Assembly (NCBI RefSeq): GCF_902497625.1
Contig: NZ_CABVGX010000008.1
Location: 62,001-126,000, forward strand
Source of the DNA: Pseudomonas fluorescens
GTDB taxonomy: Bacteria > Pseudomonadota > Gammaproteobacteria > Pseudomonadales > Pseudomonadaceae
Reading direction: 5' to 3'
Length of the DNA stretch: 64,000 nucleotides
A program made the position numbers and the translations under genes. Numbering within the stretch: position 1 is the stretch's first letter; every line of letters begins with the position of its first letter. Positions 43,501-52,271 of this stretch are shown here, in pieces. The notes below the pieces were generated by a model, which searched no databases, was not told the origin of the DNA, and saw nothing but the letters and a program-made list of their open reading frames with translations.

Positions 43501-44883
43501 ATGAGTTGTGCCACGACCTCTTTTGCCACAAAGCAAGAAGCCCTGACCTTTCTTGAGCAGAACCCGGATATCGAAATGTTCGAGCTGTTCATCATCGACA
43601 ATAACGGCGTGCCTCGGGGCAAGCTGTTGCATCGTGATGAATTGCTGGCGGTCTACGAAAGCGGACGGCCGTTGCCGAGCACCATTCTCGGCCTGACGAT
43701 CAATGGCGACGACGTAGAGAATTCGGGACTGGTGTGGGACGTCGGCGATATCGATTGCCGGGCCTACCCGATCAGCGGCAGCTTGACGCGCATGCCCTGG
43801 CGCCTGATTTCCACGGCGGCCGTTCAAGTGAGCATGCATCCCAAGGAGGGCATGCCGGCAACCGTCGCCGACCCGCGCCATCTGCTGGCGAGCGTCATCG
43901 AGGGACTTCAGGCCGATGGTTATTACCCGGTCATGGCAGCGGAGCTGGAGTTCTACCTGCTCGACCAGCAACGCGACAGCAACGGTCGGCCGCAACCGGC
44001 GCGGGACGTCGATGGCGGTCGGCCGCGCGGAACGCAGGTGTACGGCTTGCGCGAACTGGAACAAATCGAACCGTTCCTCGCCGATCTCTACAGCGCCTGC
44101 AAACTGCAGGGCATTCCGGCGCGCACGGCGATTTCCGAATATGCGCCGGGGCAGGTCGAAATCACCCTTGAACATCGCAGCGACGCGTTGCAGGCGATGG
44201 ACGAAGCGGTGCGCTACAAGCGCTTGGTCAAGGGCGTGGCGCATAAACACGGGATGACTGCATGTTTCATGGCCAAGCCTTTTGATGATCTGGCGGGCAC
44301 CGGCATGCACATGCACGTCAGTCTCGCGGACAAGGACGGCAACAATCTGTTTGCCAGTGAAGCGCTGGATGGCACGCCGTTGCTCAGGCAGGCCGTTGGC
44401 GGCATGCTCAGCACCTTGCTCGATTCGTTGCTGATGTTCTGCCCGAACGCCAATTCGTACCGGCGCTTTCAGACCAACAGTTATGCGCCGCTGGCGGCCA
44501 CGTGGGGCGTAGACAACCGCACTGTGAGTTTGCGTGTCCCCGGTGGTCCGGCGTTTTCCCGGCATATCGAACACCGCATCTGCGGGGCCGACGCCAATCC
44601 CTATCTGGCGGCGGCAGCCATTCTGGCCGGCATTCATCGCGGCATCCGCGAACAACTCGACCCGGGCGCGCCCGTTGAAGGTAACGGGTACGCCCAGGCT
44701 TCGGAATTGTTGCCGACCGACTGGCTGACCACCTTGCGCGCACTGGAAGGTTCGAGTTGGGCGCGGGAAGCGTTTGGCGGTGAATTTCTCGGCGTCTACA
44801 TGGCCGTGAAGAGAGCCGAGTATCGACAGTTCATGGGCGAAGTCGGTGAGCAGGATTGGCGCTGGTATCTGCATCATGCCTGA
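43501..44883 (+). CDS. Glutamine synthetase family protein (gamma-glutamylpolyamine synthetase-like)
   Basis: A 460-residue type I-like glutamine synthetase relative. The ATP/metal-binding residues are present in AAELEFYLLD (about residue 140), PGQVEITLEH (about 218), GTGMHMHVSLAD (about 263) and NRTVSLRVPGGPAFSRHIEH (about 339). A central insertion RDVDGGRPRGTQVYGL and the MFELFIIDNNGVPRGK start put it nearer the PuuA/SpuB group, which glutamylates putrescine or spermidine, than GlnA. No puu genes adjoin it, so the amine substrate is open. The ATG at 43501 gives an N-terminus of family length. Confidence 0.85.
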   Translation: MSCATTSFATKQEALTFLEQNPDIEMFELFIIDNNGVPRGKLLHRDELLAVYESGRPLPSTILGLTINGDDVENSGLVWDVGDIDCRAYPISGSLTRMPWRLISTAAVQVSMHPKEGMPATVADPRHLLASVIEGLQADGYYPVMAAELEFYLLDQQRDSNGRPQPARDVDGGRPRGTQVYGLRELEQIEPFLADLYSACKLQGIPARTAISEYAPGQVEITLEHRSDALQAMDEAVRYKRLVKGVAHKHGMTACFMAKPFDDLAGTGMHMHVSLADKDGNNLFASEALDGTPLLRQAVGGMLSTLLDSLLMFCPNANSYRRFQTNSYAPLAATWGVDNRTVSLRVPGGPAFSRHIEHRICGADANPYLAAAAILAGIHRGIREQLDPGAPVEGNGYAQASELLPTDWLTTLRALEGSSWAREAFGGEFLGVYMAVKRAEYRQFMGEVGEQDWRWYLHHA

Positions 44884-44990
44884 ACCGTTTGCAGCCACGC
44901 TCGCAGGTCGCGGCAAAGAATGAATGAGTGGACGCGCGGAAGTCGCCGGTAGCGATATATACTGCGCGCCATTCTTCAAGGGAGAGCCGT

Positions 44991-46124
44991 GTGGCCATCG
45001 ATATTCACTGGATTCGCGACAACGATAGCCTCGGTCAGTTTTGTGCCGAGTGGCAACAGCTGCCTTTCGTTGCCCTCGACACCGAATTCATGCGGGTCGA
45101 CACCTTTTACCCAATCGCAGGCCTGTTGCAGATTGGCGATGGTGTGCGCGCTTATCTGATCGACCCGTTGACCATCGATAACTGGCAACCGTTGGCGGCT
45201 CTCCTGGAAAACCCTGCCGTGGTCAAGGTCGTGCATGCGTGTAGCGAAGACCTCGAAGTGCTGCTGCGCCTGACGGGTAGCCTGCCGGTGCCACTGTTCG
45301 ATACGCAACTGGCCGCCGCTTACCTGAACCTCGGTTTCTCCATGGGTTATTCGCGTCTGGTGCAGGACGTGCTCGGCATCGACCTGCCTAAAGGCGAGAC
45401 GCGCTCTGACTGGCTGCAACGTCCGCTATCCGAGACGCAGATCAGCTACGCCGCTGAAGATGCTTTGCACCTTGCGGAAGTCTTCATACAGCTGCGTCCG
45501 AAATTATCTGACGACAAATACGCATGGGTCCTGGAAGACGGCGCCGAGCTGGTGGCCAACCTGCGTCGCGAGATCGATCCGAACGAGGTGTACCGCGACG
45601 CCAAGCTCGCGTGGAAGCTATCCCGCGCGCAACTCGCCGTGCTGCGTGAACTCTGCGCCTGGCGCGAGCGTGAAGCCCGCGCCCGTGATCTGCCGCGCAA
45701 CCGCATCGTGCGCGAACATTCGCTGTGGCCGCTTGCCCGAACTCAGCCCGACAACCTCGGTGCACTGGCCAAAATCGAAGACATGCACCCGCGCACTGTG
45801 CGTCAGGACGGCGAATTCCTGCTGGACCTGATCAAACGCTGCGCTAATGTCCCGCCCGAGCAATGGCCGCCTGATGTGCCCGAGCCGTTGCCAGTAGAAG
45901 CCGCCGCGGTGGTCAAACAGTTGCGCGCCATTGGCCAGGCCGAAGCAGAGCGCCTGAACATTGCGCCTGAGCTTATGTTGCGCAAGAAAACCCTTGAAGC
46001 CTTGCTCAAGAGCGGCTTCCCGAACGGTCCTTACCAATTGCCTGATTCGCTGCGTGGCTGGCGCCGCGAATTGATGGGCCAGGCGCTGCTCGACAGCCTG
46101 GCCACCCCCGGAGAACAGCCTTGA
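44991..46124 (+). CDS. rnd: Ribonuclease D
   Basis: RNase D is a 3'-5' exonuclease that trims tRNA and other stable RNA. The 377-residue protein has the DEDD motifs: [16 protein letters not shown] (Exo I, near residue 28), [14 protein letters not shown] (Exo II, near 82) and [13 protein letters not shown] (Exo III, near 152). An HRDC domain follows at about 210-285. The GTG at 44991 is preceded by GGGAGAG; upstream in-frame ATG 44928 lacks a site. Its stop overlaps the TTG start of the next gene. Confidence 0.94.
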   Translation: MAIDIHWIRDNDSLGQFCAEWQQLPFVALDTEFMRVDTFYPIAGLLQIGDGVRAYLIDPLTIDNWQPLAALLENPAVVKVVHACSEDLEVLLRLTGSLPVPLFDTQLAAAYLNLGFSMGYSRLVQDVLGIDLPKGETRSDWLQRPLSETQISYAAEDALHLAEVFIQLRPKLSDDKYAWVLEDGAELVANLRREIDPNEVYRDAKLAWKLSRAQLAVLRELCAWREREARARDLPRNRIVREHSLWPLARTQPDNLGALAKIEDMHPRTVRQDGEFLLDLIKRCANVPPEQWPPDVPEPLPVEAAAVVKQLRAIGQAEAERLNIAPELMLRKKTLEALLKSGFPNGPYQLPDSLRGWRRELMGQALLDSLATPGEQP

Positions 46125-46414
46125 AACGTATTTGCTCCATCTATCGAAGCCTGAAGAAAAACGAAATGTACCTCTATGTGCTCAAAAGTGATGCACTGGA
46201 GCGCGTTCCGGAAAATCTGATGGCCGCCTTCGGCAAACCGCATCACGCCTTCGATCTGGTGTTGACGCCTGAGCGCAAACTGTCGCGCGAGGACATCACC
46301 GTGGTCCTGGACAATCTCGAGAAGCAGGGCTATCACCTGCAAATGCCGCCGGCCGAGGACGAGTACATCGAGCACTTGCCGGAAGAATTGCTGCGGCGCA
46401 ACGATCCGATGTGA
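46121..46414 (+). CDS. YcgL domain-containing protein
   Basis: A 97-residue YcgL-family protein of unknown function ([20 protein letters not shown], then [20 protein letters not shown] and [16 protein letters not shown]). It starts with TTG at 46121 within the sequence CCTTGAAACG, overlapping the rnd stop by four bases (TTGA), so translation is probably coupled. The rnd-ycgL pairing is conserved in gammaproteobacteria. Confidence 0.92.
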   Translation: MKRICSIYRSLKKNEMYLYVLKSDALERVPENLMAAFGKPHHAFDLVLTPERKLSREDITVVLDNLEKQGYHLQMPPAEDEYIEHLPEELLRRNDPM

Positions 46415-46534
46415 TCTGCAGACAGGTTCTGTTCAGAATCTGCCTGAAACACTGGAATGATTTTGGCGATGGCCGCCGCGCTGGAGCGCTGCTCCACCGG
46501 CGGCCGTTTGCACTGCTTTTGAAAGGTTTGAACC

Positions 46535-47467
46535 ATGCGCGTTCTGATTGCTGAACACGATCACCCTGTGTACGCCCAATTGCTGCGCCAGGCAGCTCCC
46601 GATCTGGAAGTCCTTACCAGCGGTAACTCTGCCGAGCTGGCCAGCCAGGCCGCTGATTGCCCGATCTGGCTAGGGCAGCCGGACTTGCTGGCAACCCTGC
46701 TGCGTCAAGGGCACCAGCCACAATGGCTGCAATCGACCTGGGCCGGCATCACGCCGCTGCTGGTCGATGGTCTGCCACGCCACTATCGCCTGACTCGGGC
46801 GGTGGGAATTTTCGGTCAGGTGATGGCCGAATACGTGCTGACCTACATGCTTGGCCATGAGCGCGAAGTGCTGCCGCGTCTGGTCAGCCAGGTCGAGCGC
46901 AAGTGGGACAGCCGCCAGGGCCAGAGCCTGACCGGGCGCAAAGTCCTGATCGTCGGTACCGGCGACATCGGCCAGACCGTCGCGCGCTTTTTGCTGCCGT
47001 TCGGCGTCGAGCTTTACGGCATTGCCAGCGAAGCGCGGGAGCTGGCGCCTTTTGTCGAGGTGGGAACGCTGGCGGATCTGCCGCGCCTGGTCGGCGAGGT
47101 AGACTATGTGATCAATCTGCTGCCGAACACACCGACCACCCACGACCTGTATGACGCAGCACTGTTCAAGCAATTCAAGCCGACCGGGTTGTTCATCAAT
47201 GTCGGGCGCGGCGTCGCGGTGGTCGATGCGGATCTGGTCGAAGCCTTGAAGGAAGGGCATCTGGCGGGCGCGGTTATTGACGTCTGCCGGCAGGAGCCTT
47301 TACCACAACGTCATCCGTTCTGGACGGCCTGGGGGCTGCTGCTGACCGGCCATAGCTCGGCACCGACGTCACCTTCATTGATGGTGAAGCTGTTTGTCGA
47401 GAATCTGCGGGCCTATCAGGCGGGCGAAGCATTGCGCGGCGAAGTGGATTTCGATCGCGGGTATTGA
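46535..47467 (+). CDS. D-2-hydroxyacid dehydrogenase family protein
   Basis: A 310-residue NAD(P)-dependent 2-hydroxyacid dehydrogenase. The Rossmann loop [17 protein letters not shown] is at about residue 146. The family's catalytic Arg is in [15 protein letters not shown] (about 227), Glu in [15 protein letters not shown] (about 250), and His in [11 protein letters not shown] (about 272). It resembles GhrA-like glyoxylate/hydroxypyruvate reductases; the substrate is not settled. GAAAGG precedes the ATG. Confidence 0.9.
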   Translation: MRVLIAEHDHPVYAQLLRQAAPDLEVLTSGNSAELASQAADCPIWLGQPDLLATLLRQGHQPQWLQSTWAGITPLLVDGLPRHYRLTRAVGIFGQVMAEYVLTYMLGHEREVLPRLVSQVERKWDSRQGQSLTGRKVLIVGTGDIGQTVARFLLPFGVELYGIASEARELAPFVEVGTLADLPRLVGEVDYVINLLPNTPTTHDLYDAALFKQFKPTGLFINVGRGVAVVDADLVEALKEGHLAGAVIDVCRQEPLPQRHPFWTAWGLLLTGHSSAPTSPSLMVKLFVENLRAYQAGEALRGEVDFDRGY

Positions 47468-47577
47468 ACGCTCTATTCCCGCGCCGATTGTACTGGCAGT
47501 CGCCAATGCTTTTGCCGGCACGGGCCGTGGCACTAGACTGTCGGCCTTTTCACCACCTTGATGTTGATGCTCGAACC

Positions 47578-48027
47578 ATGGCCGCCAAAGTCGAACCGTT
47601 CTGGATACGCAAAACCCTCGATCAACTCGATCAGCAGGAATGGGAATCGCTGTGCGACGGCTGTGGCCTGTGCTGCCTGCAGAAGCTTGAGGATGAAGAC
47701 GACAACAGCGTCTATTACACACGTATCGCTTGCAAACTTCTCGACCTGAAAACCTGCCAGTGCAGCGATTACCCGAACCGTCGGGAGTTTGTCCCCGACT
47801 GCATTCAGCTCACCCCGGGCAAGGCCGACGAGTTCAAATGGCTTCCGCCGACCTGCGGCTACCGGCTAGTCAGTGAAGGCAAGGACCTGCCGCTGTGGCA
47901 TCACCTGGTCTGCGGTGATCGCGACGCCGTGCACCACGAACGAATTTCACAATCAGGGCGCATGCTCGCCGAAGGCAGCGTGGCCGAAGACGATTGGGAA
48001 GACCACCTGATATTCCGCGCGGGCTGA
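47578..48027 (+). CDS. YcgN-family cysteine cluster protein
   Basis: A 149-residue protein with the UPF0153/YcgN cysteine cluster [10 protein letters not shown] (about residues 24-33), then [18 protein letters not shown] (about 52-69) and VPDC. The pattern suggests an Fe-S or zinc centre; function is unknown. The start at 47578 gives [19 protein letters not shown], the usual N-terminus, whereas the longer frame from 47464 would overlap the dehydrogenase gene. Confidence 0.9.
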   Translation: MAAKVEPFWIRKTLDQLDQQEWESLCDGCGLCCLQKLEDEDDNSVYYTRIACKLLDLKTCQCSDYPNRREFVPDCIQLTPGKADEFKWLPPTCGYRLVSEGKDLPLWHHLVCGDRDAVHHERISQSGRMLAEGSVAEDDWEDHLIFRAG

Positions 48028-48101
48028 AATTTACAACGGAGTGTATAGGCAGATAACGCGTTTGCGTTCCTGGACAGCACACGGATTCAGTGACATAGGT
48101 A

Positions 48102-48172
48102 AAGATCGCAGCCTTCGGCAGCTCCTACAGTGGGCGAGAGATTCCCGTAGGAGCTGCTGCGGGCTGCGATCG
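48102..48172. repeat. REPIN doublet
   Basis: AGATCGCAGCC...AGCTCCTACA and its inverted partner TGTAGGAGCTGC-like GTAGGAGCTGCTGCGGGCTG, separated by about 20 bases, lie between the convergent ycgN gene and the YgaP-like gene. Confidence 0.8.
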
Positions 48173-48180
48173 GTTCTGTC

Positions 48181-48561
48181 CTAAACGCCGGTTTTAGGCG
48201 ATGTCAGCGAATCATTGCCAGTCACGGTCGCCGTGCTGGTCGCCGCTTCGGCATTGGCCTTCAAACGAGTCAGATCATCACCAGCCCGCTCGATTTTTGC
48301 GCGCACGGTGTTCATTTCGTGACGGCTCTTTTCCAGCAAACTCTTGGCCGAGCAATGGCCGGTGATGCCGCGCGCCAGTGCCACGCCGCCGATTGCCAGC
48401 TGAATCAGGCCGAAAATGCCGCCGCGACGCAGGCCTTTGCCCATCATCACTACGCCACCCGCGAGGGAGCCGGCGCGTTCCCAGCCGTGGACGTTGCGTT
48501 CCGTATGGGTCTGGAACGGAGTGGATTCGATACGTTCAGCTACGCGTTTGATGTCGGTCAT
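48181..48561 (-). CDS. YgaP-like (DUF2892) transmembrane protein
   Basis: A 126-residue protein with an N-terminal soluble part (TDIKRVAERIESTPFQTH), then the DUF2892 signature VHGWERAGSLAGGVVMMGKG followed by a hydrophobic hairpin (GIFGLIQLAIGGVALARGIT, about residues 48-67). The C-terminal half is helical and Ala/Thr-rich. The function of this family is unknown. AGGAGAC precedes the ATG. No operon partner is obvious. Confidence 0.8.
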   Translation of the reverse strand: MTDIKRVAERIESTPFQTHTERNVHGWERAGSLAGGVVMMGKGLRRGGIFGLIQLAIGGVALARGITGHCSAKSLLEKSRHEMNTVRAKIERAGDDLTRLKANAEAATSTATVTGNDSLTSPKTGV

Positions 48562-48651
48562 GATCTGTCTCCTGGCGAAAGGGCTGCTTCAAGAATAGAT
48601 AGTTAAGCTGACTGCCGGGGCGGGCGGCTTGTTCCATCAAATATTCGTTGC

Positions 48652-49122
48652 TCAGCGAAATTTCGCCCCGGAACGCGTGTTCAGGCCTTTGGCCATCCGA
48701 TCGTAAAGTACGACGTTGACCGTAGCAGCCAGGTTCATGCAGCCGGTGGTGGGGATGTATACGACGTCTTCGCACCAGTCGCGAATGTCCTTATCCAGCG
48801 AGCCGTCTTCCGGACCGAAGATGTACAGCGCGCGGTCCGGATGCGTGTACTCGGGGAGCGAACGGGCGCCTTCGACCAGCTCTACGGCGACGGGAACGCA
48901 GCCCAGCGGCAGGATTTTTTTCAGATCATCAATGCCGATGAGCGGGATATCGTAGTGAACGCGCTTGGTGTCGGTGACGAAGTCGGCGGCACGCTCGTAT
49001 CGTTTACCGGTATAAAACACGGACGCCACGCCATAACAGCCGGCGGCGCGCATCACCGAGCCAACGTTTTCCGGTGATTTAGGGTTATACAAACCAATGC
49101 AGCTGTACCGTTTGTCTGCCAC
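48652..49122 (-). CDS. SpoU/TrmH-family RNA methyltransferase
   Basis: A 156-residue small SPOUT methyltransferase, lacking the extra N-terminal domain of RlmB. Motif 1 is NPKSPENVGSVMRAAGCYG (about residues 13-31), motif 2 is LYIFGPEDGSLDKDI (about 99-113), and motif 3 is IPTTGCMNLAATVNVVLYD (about 124-142). The AdoMet knot is complete. The RNA target, tRNA or rRNA, cannot be told from sequence. It is a single gene followed on its upstream side by the 95-bp REP array. Confidence 0.9.
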   Translation of the reverse strand: MADKRYSCIGLYNPKSPENVGSVMRAAGCYGVASVFYTGKRYERAADFVTDTKRVHYDIPLIGIDDLKKILPLGCVPVAVELVEGARSLPEYTHPDRALYIFGPEDGSLDKDIRDWCEDVVYIPTTGCMNLAATVNVVLYDRMAKGLNTRSGAKFR

Positions 49123-49210
49123 GAGCGGGGTGCCTTCGGGTAAAAACGGCGATTATACGGGGATTGGGGGAGGGGTGTTCGGTTGAGATCGGCGGTGCCT
49201 GAACCATCGC

Positions 49211-49974
49211 TATCGCCAGCAGGCTGGCTCCCACAGTGGATTCAGGGCGTTCACAAGTGCCATGTGCACAGGAGATTCCCTGTAAGAGCAAGCCTGGAGC
49301 ATAACTATCGCCAGCAGGCTGGCTCCCACAGTGGATTCAGGGCGTTCACAAGTGCCATGTGCACAGGAGATTCCCTGTAAGAGCAAGCCTGGCGCATAAC
49401 TATCGCCAGCAGGCTGGCTCCCACAGTGGATTCAGGGCGTTCACAAGTGCCATGTGCACAGGAGATTCCCTGTAAGAGCAAGCCTGGCGCATAACTATCG
49501 CCAGCAGTCTGGCTCCCACGGTGGATTCAGGGCGTTCACAAGTGCCATGTGCACAGGAGATTCCCTGTAAGAGCAAGCCTGGCGCATAACTATCGCCAGC
49601 AGTCTGGCTCCCACAGTGGATTCAGGGCGTTCACAAGTGCCATGTGCATAGGAGATTCCCTGTAAGAGCAAGCCTGGAGCATAGCTATCGCCAGCAGGCT
49701 GGCTCCCACAGTGGGTTCAGGGCGCTCACAAGTGCCATATGCACAGGAGATCCTCTGTAAGAGCAAGCCTGGAGCATAACTATCGCCAGCAGGCTGGCTC
49801 CCACAGTGGATTCAGGGCGTTCACAAGTGCCATGTGCACAGGAGATCCCCTGTAAGAGCAAGCCTGGAGCATAACTATCGCCAGCAGGGCTGGCTCCCAC
49901 ATTGGCTCCATGGCGCTCACCAGTGCCATGAGCGCAGGAGACCCCCTGTGGGAGCCAGCCTGCTGGCGATAGGG
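49211..49974. repeat. Eight-copy 95-bp tandem REP array
   Basis: Units start at 49211, 49306, 49401, 49496, 49591, 49686, 49781 and 49876, exactly 95 bases apart. Each carries the REP core CGCCAGCAGGCTGGCTCCCA and a spacer ending CTGTAAGAGCAAGCCTGG. That ending looks like a decayed partner REP (CTGTGGGAGCCAGCCTGCTGG). The final unit ends with an intact inverted partner at 49948-49974. Substitutions between units are few. Frames through it are not genes. It fills the 870-base gap between the methyltransferase and HNH genes. Confidence 0.93.
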
Positions 49975-49996
49975 CCGGGTTGGGCGTGGAAGATAT

Positions 49997-50368
49997 TCAG
50001 TCCTCCTTCTTCATCAACCCAGCCAACGCCGCAAATGGATTGTGCGTCGCCTTGGCGATCTTCGGCGTGCTCAACGAGCCTTCGTGGAAATATTGCTGGT
50101 CGGTGAAACGCGAGTGCTCGTTGTCATGGCAATACAGGCACAACAATTCCCAGTTCGAGCCGTCCTGCGGGTTGTTGTCGTGGTTGTGATCGCGGTGATG
50201 CACGGTCAGCTCGCTCAGGCGCTTGCCGGAAAATTCCCGGGCGCAGCGGCCGCACACGTGCGGGTACATCTTCAGGGCCTTGTCGCGGTAACCCATTTCC
50301 TTGTCGCGCTGGTTGTCGGCGAGGATGCGGTCCAGTTTCGACGTGTTGATCGGCGTTGACGAACTCAT
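49997..50368 (-). CDS. HNH nuclease family protein (YajD-like)
   Basis: A 123-residue protein with zinc-binding CGRC (about residue 39) and a second pair LCLYC (about 77), enclosing the HNH core LTVHHRDHNHDNNPQDGSNW (about 53-72). The pattern matches YajD, whose biological role is unknown, though the fold suggests DNA cleavage. The gene is flanked by REP elements on both sides. A REP doublet lies just upstream of its start. Confidence 0.9.
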   Translation of the reverse strand: MSSSTPINTSKLDRILADNQRDKEMGYRDKALKMYPHVCGRCAREFSGKRLSELTVHHRDHNHDNNPQDGSNWELLCLYCHDNEHSRFTDQQYFHEGSLSTPKIAKATHNPFAALAGLMKKED

Positions 50369-50414
50369 GGGTTCACCTTTGTAAAAGACTGATGACGGTT
50401 ATGAACACATTACC

Positions 50415-50481
50415 CGTGCAAGCCGGCTTGCTGGCGATAGCGGTCGTACTGACGCCATCGCCAGCAAGCCGGCTTCTACGG
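50415..50481. repeat. REPIN doublet
   Basis: GCAAGCCGGCTTGCTGGCGA and its inverted copy 15 bases on (CATCGCCAGCAAGCCGGCTT), between the divergent start of the YajD-like gene and the end of the methyltransferase-like gene. Confidence 0.85.
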
Positions 50482-50500
50482 TATTGGTGATGAGTTTAGC

Positions 50501-51187
50501 TCAGCCCTTGAGCTTCTCGGCAATCCAGATGGTGTGGCGGGTGCCTTTGTTGCCGTGGGCGAACACCTGCACTTCCTCGGCCTTGAAGCCGGCTTTCTTC
50601 AGTTTGTCGGAAAATTGCTTGTCGGCGCTGGCGGACCACACCGCCAGAACACCCTTGGGCCGCAGCGCTTTGGCGCAGGCACTCAGCCCACCAGCGGAGT
50701 AGAGCCAGCTGTTGGCTCGTTGCGTCAGGCCTTCAGGGCCGTTGTCGACGTCGAGCATGATTGCATCGAAACCTTGTGGCTCGGCCTGCAGGACTTTCGC
50801 CACGTCTTCCATGCGGATCACCGTGCGCGGGTCGAGCAACGGCTTACCGGATTTCTCGCCCAGCGGCCCACGGTTCCATTCCACGACGCCAGGCACCAGT
50901 TCCGCGACCACCACTTCGGCCGTTTTACCCAGGTGCTTAAGGGCCGAGGCGAGGGTGAAGCCCATGCCCAGGCCACCGATCAACACCCGCGAGTTCGGGC
51001 GGCCGGCGACTTTGCGGCAAGGGATTTGCGCCAAGGCATCTTCCGAACCGTGCATGCGCGTGTTCATCAACTGACCGCCGTCGCCACCCTGGATCTTGAT
51101 GACGAAATCCTCACCGTATTCGAACAGGCACAGGGCACCGCCGTTTTCAGGAATGGGCGCGGTGTCGAGCAGAACGAAACGTTTCAT
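50501..51187 (-). CDS. Spermidine synthase-like methyltransferase-fold protein
   Basis: A 228-residue protein with the nucleotide-binding loop VLIGGLGMGFTLASALKHLG (about residues 71-90), VVVAELVPGVVEWN (about 95-108) and a following DAIMLDVDNGPEGL. This is the SpeE-like fold. The catalytic Asp and the polyamine-binding N-terminal region are not as in true spermidine synthase, so the name reflects fold only. The ATG at 51187 gives MKRFVLLDTAP; a GTG 9 bases upstream is equally possible. It is divergent from the small exported protein gene. Confidence 0.8.
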   Translation of the reverse strand: MKRFVLLDTAPIPENGGALCLFEYGEDFVIKIQGGDGGQLMNTRMHGSEDALAQIPCRKVAGRPNSRVLIGGLGMGFTLASALKHLGKTAEVVVAELVPGVVEWNRGPLGEKSGKPLLDPRTVIRMEDVAKVLQAEPQGFDAIMLDVDNGPEGLTQRANSWLYSAGGLSACAKALRPKGVLAVWSASADKQFSDKLKKAGFKAEEVQVFAHGNKGTRHTIWIAEKLKG

Positions 51188-51280
51188 GGGGTTCACTTGA
51201 GAAGAATGGGCATTGGGTAGGGCAAACGAACGCAGTTGGGAGTAGCCTGCAGACAGACAACAAGGCCAACGGAGCCATTG

Positions 51281-51571
51281 ATGAAGCGCACTATTCTAAC
51301 GGTCATTGCCCTGGCCGCGCTCTCGATAACTGCAGCACAGGCTGCGGATCTCCAAACCATCCCGACTGCACCCGCGCCATCGCTCGGCACGCCTGGCACG
51401 GCGACGCCGACGCCATACCCGCAAATCACGCCCAACAGCGTGCCCAAAGCCGGGCCGGGAAGCGGTGGCCCGCCGTTGTTGCCGCCGATCATAGTGCCAA
51501 GCCCACCCAAGGATCAGCCGTTGCCGGGCCTTGAGCAGGACGGCGCAAAGATCAAGTCGCCGGGAGGCTAG
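51281..51571 (+). CDS. Small proline-rich exported protein
   Basis: A 96-residue protein with a clear signal peptide (KRTILTVIALAALSITAAQA, cleavage after AQA near residue 21). The mature part of about 75 residues is dominated by Pro, Gly and Thr (PAPSLGTPGTATPTPYP, GPPLLPPIIVPSPPK). I do not recognise a family. It is probably a periplasmic or surface polypeptide without a fold. The ATG at 51281 follows GGAG. Its stop overlaps the end of the convergent cyclic-nucleotide-binding gene. Confidence 0.72.
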   Translation: MKRTILTVIALAALSITAAQAADLQTIPTAPAPSLGTPGTATPTPYPQITPNSVPKAGPGSGGPPLLPPIIVPSPPKDQPLPGLEQDGAKIKSPGG

Positions 51572-52041
51572 ACCTGTTGGGAGAGCAATTGCCCGTCAGC
51601 CATGCGCAAGCGTCTGGACAGCGAGACCGCTAACGCGCGGATGATTTTTGCGGCGATTTTTGGCGCATCGTTGAGCATTTTTTCCAGCGAATCCTTGCCC
51701 AGGTTAAGCAACTGGCAATTGCTTGCTGCCACGCACGTGGCCGAACGCCGCTCACCATCGAGCACGGCCATTTCGCCGAATGCGCGACCGCTGCGCAACG
51801 TGGCCATGGTTACCGCTTGTCCTTCGCTGTTGGTCTTTTGTACGGCCACCTGGCCGGTGTGGATGATGCACATGAAGCTGCCGGCATCGCCCTCATGGAA
51901 AATTTCTTCACCTTCAGCCACGGTGCTGATGCTGAAATAGCCAGAGGCCGCTGCAAAGTCAGCAGGCAGCAGCTGATCGAACAGGCCGCAGTCCATCAGC
52001 CAGTAGCGAATTTCGTTGTTGAGCAGGGTCGGTTCTGACAT
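51568..52041 (-). CDS. Cyclic nucleotide-binding domain protein
   Basis: A 157-residue protein made of a single CAP-type cyclic nucleotide-binding domain. The hallmarks are ISTVAEGEEIFHEGDAGSFM (about residues 34-53), the phosphate cassette SGRAFGEMAVLDGERRSATC (about 79-98) and the hinge helix LEKMLNDAPKIAAKIIRALA. There is no helix-turn-helix, so it does not look like a transcription factor; it may sense cAMP or a related ligand for a partner. The ATG at 52041 fits better than one 63 bases upstream. Confidence 0.87.
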   Translation of the reverse strand: MSEPTLLNNEIRYWLMDCGLFDQLLPADFAAASGYFSISTVAEGEEIFHEGDAGSFMCIIHTGQVAVQKTNSEGQAVTMATLRSGRAFGEMAVLDGERRSATCVAASNCQLLNLGKDSLEKMLNDAPKIAAKIIRALAVSLSRRLRMADGQLLSQQV

Positions 52042-52112
52042 GTCGTCACGTTCTGATTTTTGACTGTTACAGTTGGGCCGTGGTTGCTGTTGCCGGCCAA
52101 ACACATTTCCCT

Positions 52113-52221
52113 TGTAGCAGCTGGCGTAGCCTGCGTCCGGCGGGTCACCCTGAATGCGACAGGACGACTGTTGCGTCCGATCGCGGCCCGAGCCGGACGC
52201 AGGCTTCGCCAGCTGCTACGC
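52113..52221. repeat. Long inverted REP pair
   Basis: GTAGCAGCTGGCGTAGCCTG at about 52114 and its inverted copy CAGGCTTCGCCAGCTGCTAC ending at about 52219, with CGTCCGGC/GCCGGACG extending the arms. About 60 bases lie between the arms. A distinct REP subfamily from the others in this window. Confidence 0.8.
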
Positions 52222-52271
52222 GAGTGAAGCCCAGGTGCAGCAGGTAAGACCGATGCGCAGGGCCAAGTTCC

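Noticed and set aside
43005..43556. 183-codon frame before the glutamine synthetase-like gene
   Set aside because: Runs through the inverted repeat, has no family features and overlaps the better supported start at 43501.
43381..44979. 532-codon minus-strand frame opposite the glutamine synthetase-like gene
   Set aside because: Shadow of a GC-rich real gene; the plus strand carries all glutamine synthetase motifs.
49195..49974. Possible CRISPR array at the 95-bp repeats
   Set aside because: The whole 95-base unit is repeated, including the 'spacer'; spacers do not differ, no cas genes are near, and the core is a known REP.
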